Of a stretch of 64,000 nt of DNA, positions 23,561 through 35,600 are shown one piece after another. The stretch lies in assembly GCA_011799875.1 (NCBI GenBank), contig CM022301.1:321736929-321800928 (forward strand). Direction: 5' to 3'. Numbering within the stretch: the stretch's first letter is position 1; every line of letters begins with the position of its first letter. This DNA is from Thinopyrum elongatum (Eukaryota; Streptophyta; Magnoliopsida; Poales; Poaceae). The notes beneath the pieces are model-generated. The model searched no databases, was not told the origin of the DNA, and saw nothing but the letters and a program-made list of their open reading frames with translations. The position numbers were made by a program, and so were the translations under genes.

Positions 23561-24537
23561 TATTTGCACTGGGTCAAAAGGTTGACTGGAATAGCCCTCG
23601 AATAAGCTTGTCTCTCCGTCCTCAAGGAAGCCCAGGTTGACCTCCCCGTCTTTGAGGAAGCCCGGTGGAACAACCTGCACTGTACCTGCAACTAGCAAAG
23701 CTATAGGAGGGGTTGATAAGCCTCCCAAATTGCCATGATAAGCCTCTAACCTCCACTACCCAGCAAACCGCGGTTATGTGGCGACTTGGAAATTTATAAT
23801 ATCCGGTTGTGGAGAACTTGACACTAAATTCAATTAAAATACACCAACCGTGTGAGTAACCGTGATCGTCTCTTTTCGACGAAGTTCGAGAAGAGAACAC
23901 GGTGGGGTTATGACTGAACCGTAAGTACGTGTTGAGGATCACCTCTTGATCATAATAATTTGTGATCGAATATGCGTAGAACACTCATCTTATTCTTGTA
24001 CTCATAAGATAGCCAGATATAAACATGCTTAGTGCTTGCTGCAACCTGACCACTTAACCATACCTCACCCATTAAGTTTTGTTAGTTTTGATATCTCAGA
24101 TAATGATATTGCCGAGTCCCCGTGGCTCACAGATTACTACAACAACAACTGCACGTACTTCTAAGACAGACACAGGTGATGGTACTAAACTCCAGTGGGA
24201 GTATGACGAGGAGTGTGCCCAAATGTACGTGACACTTCCGGACGATTAGTAGTGGTGCCTAGTCGGTCGATCGGGGCAATTAGCAGGCTGTATTAGTTCT
24301 TTTTTGTTTGATTTCATCCGTAGTCGGATCCTGCTCTTATTTGGATGATTGTATGAATGATTGAACTATTTATGATGTAGCATGTGGCGAGTGTAAGCCT
24401 TTATCTAGTACTCTCATCTATTCAATACACTGTATATTGTAATGATATCCACCTTGTGACGTGCCTTCGATATGCACTTCTATCCTATGATGGACTTCTG
24501 AGTTCTTCAGGGATAGGACCACATATTGGGCATTACA
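23561..24537 (+). mobile_element. Decayed LTR remnant
   Basis: The stretch ends ...GGGCATTACA at 24537, resembling the CA end of a grass gypsy LTR. Its late segment (tandem GAxGAG codon-like stretch, then a TAG-rich tail and T-rich sequence) parallels the end of the long LTR at 12231-12661. There is no TG start, primer-binding site or target duplication that I can define, so it is truncated. Confidence 0.4.
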
Positions 24538-25157
24538 CCCGGGTCGACTTGCCCATGGGAGGAACAAGCTCTTATACACGGCATTTTGGTAGCTGAAAGA
24601 CATCAACGCCATGTTGGAGTATGGCATGCGCGCAGGGGTCCACCAACACAAGGAAACAACGGCAGACGACTCGTGTTTGCTAATTCACTGCAACCAAATC
24701 CAAATAGGAACCACTCTGGTGATGGAAAGGGCGACCTGAGGGTAGGGGGCCATGGCGACAGCGCCGCCGGCCAAGTGCCAGGGGCAGGCATGGAGGGCGG
24801 ATGCCAGTGAGGTGGGTGGCCTGTCCATCATGGACTGGAGCACCTTCAAGCGACGGGGGAGGGAGATCCTCCACTGAGCGCAAAATCCGGAGAAATGAGT
24901 GCGGCGGCTGAAGGCCAAAGCTGCGAACTTCCTTAATTCCAAACCAGACCAGATGGAGGTCAGAGGAGGAATTGAGGGGAGAGATCCCGCGGCATCAGTC
25001 GGGCCCCGATTCCGCCTTGAGGACTGAAGATTGGGGAAGTAAAGCTGAGCTATTTCCGCCAGTTCCTTTGGATTAACTTCAGTTTTGAATCAGGATGGAA
25101 ACGGACAGCTAGCGCTGAGTAATTTGGGGGTTAAGTCCATGGATTCATGGGCAGAGT

Positions 25158-26939
25158 TTGGGGAGAAGAAAAAGTAGTTCAAGGGAGCAATCAGGGGGTA
25201 TCATATTCGGCTTGCTCATTCTACACCTCTCTCTCTCTCTCTCTGATGTCTCTGTTTCTGCTCTCCAGGAAGAAATAGGGAATACTGACGAAGTGGGCAA
25301 GGAGATGATCGACCCCGAAATGGGGCAGGGGACATCCCTTGGTTTGCCTTCCTCGCCCGCTGGAGTGCCTGCTGCGGCGGGTAGTGCTGAGCTTGGCCCG
25401 CCGACCATGGGTGGAGGGGGCGGCCTCATGAGGCTCGAGCCTGCTACAAGAACGACTACACCGGTAGAGGCGGGCACTGACCTGGGTGCGCCTACTAGCC
25501 GGGGTGCTGCGGCGGTGGTGGCCGCGTAGGCGGAATCTCCCGCTCGAATTATGGGAGGACTGCCGTGGGAGGGCCCAGTGGCCAGGCTCTCACTGTCACG
25601 CTATCGGCCTCCATTGGCTTTGTGTCGGCGGCGGTGACACCACCGCTTCTTTGGAGAGCAGGCAAGAGCAAAGTGTTCGACGGACAAAGGACGGTGCACG
25701 AGCCGATCGTCATCGACATGGAGGACGCGTTGCGCGCAGTGGCTGGGAAGCTGGTGGTTGCCCGTGTCCTATCGCCGTACCCGGTTGACAACAAGGCGGT
25801 CGCCAGCGACCTCCATGGGCCATGGTGGCTGCGGGGCAACGTGGTGGCCCAAAGGGTAACAAGCAAGGATAGCCGCTTTGTCATCACCTTCTCGAAGGAG
25901 GGGGGGACTGAAGCATGTTTTTAGGGCTGGTCCCTGGCACTTCAGGAACAACGTCGTACTCGTCGTGGAGTTTGACGGGAAGGTCAACCTCGCGGATGTG
26001 TGCCTGGATTCTTTCATGATCTGGGTGCAAATCCACGGGCTTCCGGTCCCGATCAAGACCGAGGCCATGGGTTGGGTCCTTGGTGACCAGCTAGGGGAGG
26101 TGAAGGTGGTGTCGTATCAAAACAAGCAGATTGTCGACGAGCACCTCTGCGTTCGTGTTATTCACAAGGTGGATGAGCTACTGAGGAAGATCGTCGACAT
26201 CATCCCCTTCGGTACCACTGATAAGATCAATTTCAATGTCAAATATGAGAAATTGCCTAACTTTTGCTTTAGTTGTAGTGTTGTGGGACACATGACGGCT
26301 AAGTACTGCTGCATCCCTTTAGAGGAGAACAAAGCGATCTACTCCAGTGAGCTCAAGGCGCCAGCTTGGAGTGGGTCGGGTTGGCGGCACCTGGACTTTT
26401 GGGGCCTGTCGTGTGCCCCAGAAGACGACGATCACATGGAGAATTCCAAGTTGCCGGATAAGGTGACCATGGTGGTTGCTATGGCTGTCCAGAACCTGTC
26501 CATGGCGGCAACCCCGCTGCTTCAGTCTATGGCTCCGCTTGGGGAGGCTGCAATGTCCACGACGGCTCCTGGCCCTAGGCTGCTTGTGCTGGGCTTCTCC
26601 CAGGAGGGGAGGCCAGTGCTGGCTGGCTCAGGATCCAAGGGTGCTGGTGAGGTGCACTTCGAGATGGAGGCATCCAGGCAGGCTGTTGGGGGCACCACCG
26701 TCTCCAACTTGGGTGTCCCTAGTACGGCTGGGATGGCCAACACGGTGGATCAGCAGGGCCCAGGTGATACCATCGACTCCAACCTGGGTGTGGCCTCATG
26801 GCAGCCTGCTGGTCCTAGCAGCAGGACCCCTGGGGAGCACCTCTTTGGCACTTTGGGGTGCTCCCAGGGCGTACAAGAAGGGGCTGGATGGCACCATGCT
26901 GCTAGGTCCTGGAGTGAACGCACTGCAGCCAGCCAGTGA
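25158..26939 (+). pseudogene. LINE ORF1: DUF4283-like region plus CCHC zinc knuckle, frameshifted
   Basis: This encodes a nucleic-acid-binding protein like those in ORF1 of plant LINEs. The coding frame moves: frame 3 at 25158-25529, frame 2 at 25565-25924 and frame 3 again to 26939. The second shift maps to the G-run near 25897, where ...FVITFSKEG in one frame continues as LKHVFRAGPWHFRNNVVLVV in the other. The DUF4283-like stretch is followed by WVQIHGLPVPIKTEAMGWVLG and then by CFSCSVVGHMTAKYC (about 26265-26309), a CX2CX4HX5C knuckle. A Gly/Ser/Thr-rich tail follows. An (ACTCTCT)-type CT run at about 25222-25242 lies in the 5' region. Confidence 0.75.
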
Positions 26940-27126
26940 TGAACTTGTGCCTTCGGCTGCGCTTGCTGCAGCTCAGTAGACGCCTCTGGGGGCGGCGCAG
27001 GACTGCCTCAAGACGCATACAGAACCTGTTGGGCTACCCGATGGTGGTCCGGTGGAGGGTACAGTGGTGCCGGCTCTTGGAGGACAGCGTCCGAGCGTCG
27101 ATGCTAAGGGCGCTGAGATAATCTGG

Positions 27127-28078
27127 TGTCGGGGTACACAAATAGGGGTGTTTATTTCCCCTGACTTGTGCACAGACAGAAAACCTCCGTCCCGATGGCC
27201 AGGACTTGCTGGAGGAATAGCTACCTCAATATTGATGGACCCGTCAGTACAAGCCCAGACAAGTCCATGCAAGGCCGAGCCAGAGATGCCGCTCTTCGTG
27301 AGATCAAGGAGAGCATTAAGGAGAACAAGGCAGCAGGATATCACCTTGGGAAGGCCTCCCTTGCCGGGTAGGAGAGCCCGGCCAGGTCGAGACCGCCCCG
27401 AAGGCGAGTCAGAATCGCCCCGGCAAGCCTGCCGGGGCCGCCAAGACACCACCGCTCCACCGCACCACGACGCCAGTCACTTATCGATGCGGTGTCAAGC
27501 CCCCCAGGTGATTAAGTGGCATTCACTAAGCACGCGACAGCTTGCTGGGAAACAGGTCACACCCATTTGACACCCGTCCAAAGGTGTGTCAAGATGATAA
27601 GCAGAAGATGGCTAAGTGGCGATATAAGCTTGCCGGGGATGCACCCCCGCACGCCACCTAAGGTAGCATTTATGGCATTTTGTCCTAAGTGCCAGAGTTA
27701 GGTATGATAGCACTGTTGGCTATCTAATCACAAGATAATGTCTATTTTGCCACTGTGGTTACCCCTTGGGCTATAAAAGGAGGTACAAGGCAACCTAGAG
27801 AGGGATTCGGACCCTCACACACTTGTACTCGCGTAGCAGCTCTCCCCGAGGCAACCTTGCCGGGTTTGAGCGCTGCGTGTCGTCGTGTTCCTCCATCCAA
27901 TCCACCAAAAGCAGGAGTAGGGTTTTACACTTCTTAGCGGCCCGAACCTGGGTAAAAATCACCAGAGTCTCATCGTCGTGCTGCCTCATGGCCTCCGCTC
28001 TTTGTGGAATGTGATCTTCCCCTGTCGAACCACAAAAGGGGCCCGTGGCCCCATAGGTGATCGTGTCCACCCACGACA
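27127..28078 (+). repeat. 5' LTR of gypsy element 1 with TATA box
   Basis: This is a 952-bp LTR with TGTCGG...CCACGACA ends. TATAAAAGG at 27772-27780, in a GGGCTATAAAAGGAGG context, is a good core promoter candidate. It would place transcription start near 27805, leaving about 270 bases of R-U5. Confidence 0.75.
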
Positions 28079-28082
28079 TCTT

Positions 28083-28100
28083 TGGCGCGCCAGGTAGGGG
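28083..28100 (+). promoter_or_regulatory. Primer-binding site of gypsy element 1
   Basis: TGGCGCGCCAGGTAGGGG begins four bases after the LTR end and starts with TGG, the complement of a tRNA CCA end. The identical site follows the LTR of gypsy element 2 at 33304-33321. I cannot name the tRNA without a search. Confidence 0.7.
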
Positions 28101-29133
28101 GCGATTCGCTTGCGCAAACCTGAAGTTGTGAACAACGCGTCGATCTTCATCATCGCCTTCTTCGTCATGGACCAAGAAGAGGAGCAATACAACTCCCTAG
28201 CCTCCTCCTTTCGAGACTCCATCGCATGTTTCCGCACAGCAACGGCGGCGGTGAGAGCGAGGGACGTCGGTACTATGGTTGGCGCGGCTGGCACAGATAA
28301 CATGGCCGCCGTGCCATCCGCGGTCAGAAGGAGAGGCGGGCCGAGCGGCAGCGCCATCCCCCTCGCAATCCTCGATTGAGCACACCTGTTCCCGAGAGGT
28401 GCCGCTCGGTCTGACGAACAAGAGAACAGTGCGTACTTGTCCTCCCTTTCCCTTCTTCCTCGCTAATGATCAGGATGCGTAGTGGCGATGCCGCCGACAT
28501 CGATGAGCCCGCATGAAGCTCGGTCTTGCATTCAACCCGCCAAGGGTGAATCCTGAGCTGAATGTCGGGGCGAATCCGTCGGTTGGCACCCCCGGCAAGC
28601 AAACCGCGACAAGGCCCTGTGCGCCAGCGTATCTATCACGCTGGTCGCTGAGAGGTCATTGGAAGGAATGGAAAGAAGAGAGGGGCCAGTTCTTCCTTCT
28701 TCCTCGGTGTTTCATTAGTTGTGAATGTTTACGTTGATCCCTCGACCCGTGCCGGGGTTGAGCGCGTAACTAACAGACCGCCAAGTTCCTCCATTTTGTC
28801 CCTTCCCATTTCCCCCTCTTTTCAGGGCAAAAGTGAATACACGTGCAAAATTTTGCCGGGAGACACAAAGAGGAGGGACGACCGCATGTAAAGGAGGGGA
28901 TGGTATGCATAAGCAAATATGCACCCCGGCAGGAGGGAAGCATGAACAAAAGCTAAGTTGGCATGCTTGTAAACTTTCTTCAGAGCTCGCGCCCGCGCAT
29001 CCCTTGAAACAACCAAGGTTTCGTATGGCGAGTCCTCTACGTGATGGAACCTTACCGTATTTGTTTGCGCCCTTGCTTTGTTTCGAGTCCGCTCAACGAA
29101 GCAGGTGGCTGCATCAAAGACTATTAAGGAAAA

Positions 29134-30060
29134 GGGTCTTTTACATCTGTGTCGCTAACTGGAACCCACTACTCATATTTGCCCCTAATTTTGAAGCCTG
29201 CTCAAATTTGCCCCTCTGCCGTTATGTGCACTTACAGAAATGCCCTTCTGTGCCGTTACCGTCCGGTCAAAGTCGGTCAAAGGGTTTTGACCGTCCTGAA
29301 AAAAATAGCAAAAGAAAATAAAAAAAATCTGAAATTTTATGGGATCAAAGATACTCAGGTTTGCAAGATGCGTGCAAATTTTCATGCTGTTTGGACATTC
29401 CAGGAGCTTGTGGCAAAGAAAAAACAGTAAATATGTACGTCTGTGAACAGTAAATTCAAAAAAATAGCAAGAAAATTCAAAAAAGTATGAAAAAATTTGG
29501 CATCAAAGAGGCTCGGGTCCGCAAGGTGTGTGCAAAATTTTTGTTGCGTTTGGACACTGTAGGAGCTCGTTCAGAAAAAAAAACAAACTTTGGCTCGGGA
29601 AAAAACTTTGGAAAAAATGACCTTTTTTTTTCTAGAGCTCCTCGCTTGTCATTTGATCACAAAAACTTGCAAGCACCTTGTGCACCCAAGCCTCTTTGAT
29701 GCCAAAAAATTTCATATTTTTTTTGAATTTTCTTACTATTTTTATTTCAAATTTACTGTTCACAAGTATACAGATTAATTGTTTTTCCTCGACACGAGCT
29801 CCTGGAATGTCCAAATAGCACGAAAATTTGCACGCACCTTGCGCACATGAGTATCTTCGATCCCACAAAATTTTAGATTTTTTAGATTTTTTTTGCTATT
29901 TTTTTCAGGACGGTCAAAGCCCGTTGACCGGACGGTAACGACGGAGAAGGGCATTTCTGTAAGAGCACCTAACGGCAGAGGGGCAAATTTGAGCAGGCTT
30001 CGAAATTAGGGGCAAATCTGAGTAGGTGGTTCGAGTTAGGGATAGAAATGCAAATGGCCC
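29134..30060. mobile_element. Foldback / Mutator-like non-autonomous element (927 bp)
   Basis: A perfect 9-bp target duplication, TAAGGAAAA, flanks it (29125-29133 and 30061-30069). Almost the whole element is an inverted repeat with arms of about 430-450 bases: GCCCCTAATTTTGAAGCCTG near 29180 is mirrored near 30010. Both arms contain the same run (ATTTGCCCC, ACGGTAACG region, GACGGTCAAA, T/A-rich tract, GAGCTC). A 9-bp duplication with long inverted repeats points to the Mutator superfamily. There is no transposase; the small frames inside are shadows of A/T runs. Confidence 0.9.
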
Positions 30061-30320
30061 TAAGGAAAAACCCACCGGCAACGTGTCTTTGCCAGCAGAA
30101 TGCTAAGGACCCGTTCCTCAGAAGCAATCGCGGCAACATGCTGTAGGCGGGCAACCAAAGTACGCGAGAACCATACGAATACCGATGGAGAAATGAAAGG
30201 GGATGGCGTGCGCTCTCATAGAAATACCAGTTCAATAAACATTAAAATGAAAACACTACAGAGCCTAATACGGGATACATGTTGTGTCTTAGTACAGGAC
30301 AGCACGGCAGCAAAGATAGC

Positions 30321-32429
30321 TCAAGGCTGGGTCCGACGGCCTCCCTGAACTCTTGGGACTGAGAGGACCTTGTCAGCAAGGGGGTCGGCCTTCTCCGCGG
30401 CGGCAGAGACGTCGACACCTGGCGGAAGCTTCTTGAAGCCATTGGAGAGGTCAAGGTTCGGGTGGAAAAATGCGAGGTTGCTCAAGACTAGGAAGAGAGC
30501 GTCGCGAGCAAGCTTCTGGGATTCATCGGCAAAGCAAGCGGCCCTGTCATCTTCATACATCCTCAACCCTTCGATCAGGCCTTCAAAGAAGAGCGTCAGC
30601 TTGACACTTGGAACTTCATGCTTGCCGACGGAGAAGGCCCAGCCCTTCATGTCCATGTTTGCAATCTGGGCAGTGAGGCGCTTGGCGATATCAACATGCT
30701 CTTGATCCAGAGGTCGCGCTGCTGAATTTGGTTTTCCAGCTTGTCTTTCGCGTCTTTTTGGAGAGCTCTCACCTTGGTCAAGTCCGTCATCAGCATCTTC
30801 TCACGGCAACCGACAGATTCAAGCTCCTGCTCCAGAGAGGCAAGCCTGGCTTTCATACTAGAGATGGTGCCGTTGGCAGTGTCAAGGTCTTGGCTTTTGG
30901 AAGAAAGTTGTGATTGCACGCCCTCCAGGGTGGCCTCTGCTTTCCGCGCTTCTTCTTTGAGGGCCACGATCTCCTTGCTACTCCCGGCAAGGTCCTTTGT
31001 CAGCTTGCTCAATTGATTTTCAAGATCAGCCTTGGCAGCAGATGCGGCGGCTAGCTCGTCGGCAACCTTCTTCAATTGGGCCGAAGATTCAAGAGTGAGC
31101 ATGTTAAGGGTGGCTTTATGGCCATCCGCCAAATCCTTGGTGCGCTGCTGAACAAGGGCCTCCAGCTCCTCGTCCTTGCCGCGGAGAGTAGCTTCGAGAG
31201 CCCCTTCCTGAGTGGAAATGCCCTTCTCCTTGGAGTTTAGAAGCGCTTCGCACTCCACCAACCGGATCTCCCGGGCAGCAATATCCTCCTTGGCCATGGT
31301 CAGCACCTCCTCTTGTCGCATAATGGAATGGGACCGTTTCTCGTACCACTCGCGAGTTCGTTGCCTTTGTCCCTCAGCTTCTGGTCCACAAGATTGATGG
31401 AGTTGCACTGCTCCTTGATTGCCTGCCATTTGAGGCTGTACCTATTCTGCACGTCCTTGAGCCCTGCCGCAACGGTTTCCAGGAAAGCCAAATCCTTGGC
31501 GCCATCATCAGAATCACCAGCTTCTTCAACCCTCTAGGACAGCGGCGCCAGTATGCGTCTGATTTCTTCGTCAAAGTCTGCGCTCGCTGGGGCAGATAAG
31601 CCGGGAGTTGTGGGTCCAGGGTGAGCGAGGATTAGTGCCAGCTTGCTTGGGGAAGATAGCGAGGCTGCGGCCAGAGGATAGTTCATGGGAAAAGGTCCCA
31701 CGGATTGGAGTAAGGATGGCAATTTTACCCATGGGTACGGGTACCCGCGAATACCGTACCCGCATGGGCAGGGTATGGGCACAATATTGTACCCACGGGT
31801 AGTACCCATACCTTCCCCGTTAATTCATGGGTAGGGCACGGGTATAGCTTTGTACCCATGGATATACCAATACCCTATCCGTTTATACCGACATGTTACA
31901 TACTTGTCGGATGTTATTTGGTGAAGTGTGTTGCGAGCTTCCGAACCTATGTTAAAGTTGTCACCAATTATCAATTTGAATTGAGATAATTGTCTTGTGC
32001 TCATCTATCTGTTATTAAGTTGAGATAAATGTATTTTTGTCAAATGTGCTATGGATGAATGTAAAATTGTGAATAACTTGTGTAGTGTTTGATCTACCCG
32101 CTGGGTACCCAATGGGTATGGGTACCCGTCTGGTATGGGTATGGGTAAAGTTTCATACCCATGGGTACGGGTATGGGTAGAACTTTGAACCCATTGACTA
32201 CACGGGTATGGGTATGGTATTGCTCTACCCGCCCCATACCCTACCCATTACAATCCTTGGATTGGAGGGGAGCCTTCTCCTTAATGACTGAATCTGGGCC
32301 TGGTATGCTGCCGGGAATTTTCTCTATGTCTTCTGAGGATTCTTGAATATCCCCGGAAGTCTGCTCATGGCCTTCCGCTTCAGCAATCCCGACTGCTTCT
32401 TTGGCAGCACTTTTTCCAATGTTGGCCAC
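30321..32429 (-). pseudogene. Antisense coiled-coil ORF inside gypsy element 1, interrupted
   Basis: On the strand opposite to the LTR element lies a long coding-like frame. It starts at or beyond 32429, is cut by a hAT-like element (31711-32259), meets one stop near 31535, then stays open from 31505 to about 30680. There it shifts frame and continues to 30321. The middle is a long coiled coil rich in Leu, Glu, Lys and Ala (AAREIRLVECEALLNSKEKG; DLENQLSKLTKDLAGSSKEI). The C-terminal part has LTLFFEGLIEGLRMYEDDRA and LARDALFLVLSNLAF. I recognise it as a coiled-coil protein type common beside grass retroelements but know no function for it. An additional antisense ORF in a Tat-type gypsy element is the best reading; a captured host gene is the alternative. 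Confidence 0.6.
31711..32259. mobile_element. hAT-like non-autonomous element (549 bp)
   Basis: It is flanked by a perfect 8-bp duplication, GATTGGAG (31703-31710 and 32260-32267). The ends are TAAGGATGGCAAT and the inverse ATTACAATCCTTG. Both subterminal regions are crowded with GGGTA[C/T]GGGTA motifs in both orientations (ACCCATGGGTACGGGTACCC and variants). Start TAAGG / end CCTTG, short imperfect inverted repeats, 8-bp target and subterminal repeats all fit hAT. It lies inside the antisense coiled-coil ORF. Confidence 0.88.
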
Positions 32430-32617
32430 CTCTCCAAGAGCTCGGGTTCTTTAGTTGACAAGACTGCAAACAAAATCAACAGATGGAATGATAAGAAGCC
32501 AGACACTCATAAGTCAAGGCCAGGAAAATAAGTAATTCAAGTGAGTAGAAGCAAAGGCAAGTGGATTACCCGGTGGTAAGTGCTGTGAGGAGACATCTCC
32601 TTTCCCGGTATCGGCAT

Positions 32618-35600
32618 TCTGGGATCGGGGGTACCCAGACCTGCCTGCCTGCGGCCCACGGCATGGCTCCCTCGACGGCCTGGTACGACCCAGCTACAAT
32701 GACTCCAAGACGACATCCTCGCGAGGTCCCTCGGCTTCGCGAGGCGGACGACATCAGGACCTCCAAAGGAGCGGTCTTCTCAGGCTGCCTCCCGAGGAGA
32801 AGAGATTTCTATGCAGGTACCCAGCCTCACGAGACTGCGACGACGTGAGCCATGACGATCATGGCCAAACGGGCGCCAGCGGGCACAGAGGAGGCAGTTT
32901 CCTTTTCGGTGCTAAGGGAGCAAGGACATGCGTAGGTTCCCGAGGAGTCTCCCAAATGTTTCCATTTCGGTGCAACAAGACCAAGACCACGAGCTTGGCA
33001 GGACGGATGTCATTGCCGAGCCCACCGCCGCGTCACGACCAAAAGCTTTGCAGGCGAAGACCACCTTTCTTCAGGATTAGATGTACTTCTCGTCCCCTTT
33101 CAAATTGGCCATTGTGGGATCCCTTCCCACCTAAGTCTTGAGGGAAGAGAACCAAGGCCACTATAAATATAGGCCAGCCACCACCGTAGATAGGGGACGA
33201 CCCCGGATCAGATCCATTCCACTCTCACCACCAGAGCCTTTGCGAGGCTTCTCATCCATTGTACTTGTTCATCTTGGGTCTGCACATACCTGAATCTGAC
33301 ATTTGGCGCGCCAGGTAGGGGCGTGTCAAAGCTCCGCCTCTTCACCGACCACGCTCCGCCCTCGCCTCGCCGTTTCCATGGCGGACCCTTCCCCACCGGT
33401 CTGGCCGCCGGAAGCCTACGGGAGCGATGCGGGCTGCCCGGCCTTCACTCCCGGCTTGCGCCGGGTACGGTGGCCCGTGAAGTTCAGGCCAGCGCTGCCC
33501 CTGCGGTATGATGGTCCTGCGGACCCCGAGGAGTTCCTCCAGCTGTACGTGCAGGCCATCCAACCGGCTCCCCTGGCCCTCACGGAGGTCCCTCGGTCTT
33601 GGCTCTGCGGCCTCCCGGATGCCTCGATCTCTTCTTGGGAGGAGCTCCACGGCTAGTTCGTCGCGCGCTTCACGGTTCCGGCGCCCCGCGCGATCGCATG
33701 CATCATCGGCGGGTCGCAGGCGCCTGCCTCTGGCCGCCACATCAAGCAGTTCTTCCGCCGGCCGGGCGCCACTCAGCCGTAGCATGAGGTTTCCCGGGGG
33801 TGCACCGGGCCAGAGGTCGACATCACCTTCGACTTTAAGGATCACCCCAAGACTACGGTCGCTGCGGGCGTGCTTCCCATGCTGTGCACGCCCACCATCA
33901 GCAACGTCGCGGTCACCAAGACCCTCATCGACGGCGGCGCCGGCCTCAATATCCTCTCCCTGGAAACCTTCAATATGCTCCAGGTGCCTCATGACCAGCT
34001 CGCACCCACCAGACCCTTCTCGGGGGTGACCAGGGGCTCTGCCACCCCCGTGGGGCAGGTGCACCTTCCCGTCACCTTCGGCAAGCACGACAACTACCGC
34101 ACCGAGCTGATCGACTTCGACGTGGCCGGCATCAGCCTCCCATACAACAACATCCTGGGGTACCTAGCTCTCGCCAAGTTCATGGCGGCAGCTCATCCGG
34201 GCTACAACATCATCAAGATGCCGGGCAGCGGCGGCATCATCACGGTGGCCGGAGACACAAAGGACACGGTCTAAGCTCTCAAGCTCGCCTACGGGGCCGC
34301 GACGACCTCTCGACCAGGCACTGGGGATGCCTCGGAGGCCCTCGGAGCCGCGCCCACAAAGAAAAAACAGTTGTTCTCTCAGGACCGGGCCGAGACGAAG
34401 CAGGTGCCCGTTGATGACGAGAATCCAGGCCCCACCTTCACCATAGGAGCCGGTCTCCCCCCGGAGCAGGAGGAGGCACTGATTGGCTTCCTCCAGGTGA
34501 ACAAGGATGTATTCGCTTGGGAGGCATCAGACCTGGTCGGTGTCCTGAGAGAGGTGATCGAGCACCACCTGAGGGTGTGCCCCGGAGCGTGCCCCGTGAA
34601 GCAAAAGGCGCGACGTCAAGCACAAGAGAAGCAAGCATTCATCGTCCAAGAGGTCCGTAAGCTACAAGAGGCTGGTGTTATTCGGGAAGTGCGGCACCCA
34701 GATTGGCTGGCCAACCCGGTGATCGTCCCCAAAAAGGAGGGGGGGGGGGGAAAGGAGCGTATGTGTGTCGACCTCATGAGCCTCAACAAGGCTTGTCCTC
34801 AGGACCCCTTCCCGCTTCCACGCATCGACTAGGTCGTGGACTCCACCGCTGAGTGCGATCTGTTCTGCTTTTTGGATGCTTTCTCAGGATATGATCAGAT
34901 CAAGATGGCGACAGAGGACGCCGAGAAGACGGCCTTCATCTCTCCATGTGGCGTGTACTACTACACCTGCACGCCCTTCGGGCTGCGGAACGCCGGTGCA
35001 ACCTTTCAGCGGCTGATGCACATTGCGTTGGGGCCGCAACTGGGGTGAAATGCGGAGGCATACGTCGATGACATCATGGTCAAGTCACGGGAAGCAAGGA
35101 CCCTCATCGAAGACCTGGAAGAAACTTTCGCCAACCTGCGCCGAGTGAACCTGAGGCTCAACCCAGAAAAGTGCGTGTTCGGGGTCCCGTCCGGCAAGTT
35201 GCTGGGTTTTCTCGTATCGCACCGAGGGATCGAGGCTAACCCTGAGAAGATCAAGCCAATCGAAAAGATGCGCCCACCGCAGACCCTCAAGGAAATGCAA
35301 AAGCTCGCAGGGTGCATGACCTCACTGGGGCGTTTCATCTCCAAGCTCGGCGAGCGCGCCCTTTCTTTCTTCAAGCTGATGAAGAGGAAGGGCCCCTTCG
35401 AGTGGACTTCAGAGGCTGAGGCGGCTTTTGAAGACCTCAAGAGGTACCTCACGAGCCCACCAGTAATGGTGGCGCTTCGTCCTCTTGAGCCTCTGGTGCT
35501 CTACTTGGTGGCCACCCCCCACTCAGCCAGCGCTGCGCTCGTGGCGGTCAGGGAGGAGCACGCCAGTGCAGGCACAAAGCGAGGCGTTTCGCGAAGGGTC

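Larger units (their letters stand above)
27127..32617 (+). mobile_element. Gypsy-type element 1: 5' LTR and internal region without pol
   Basis: The 5' LTR (27127-28078, 952 bp) starts TGTCGGGGTAC and ends CCCACGACA. TGGCGCGCCAGGTAGGGG follows as the likely primer-binding site from 28083. A short plus-strand ORF begins at 28167 (MDQEEEQYNSLASSFRDS). The interior carries a foldback element (29134-30060), an antisense coiled-coil ORF (30321-32429) and a hAT-like element (31711-32259). No RT or integrase belongs clearly to this copy, and no 3' LTR is left. It inserted into the LINE, and a second gypsy element with the same primer-site type starts at about 32618. Confidence 0.7.

Noticed and set aside
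29149..29868. Short ORFs on both strands inside the foldback element
   Set aside because: They are mirror images created by the inverted repeat and the A/T runs; no transposase motif is present.
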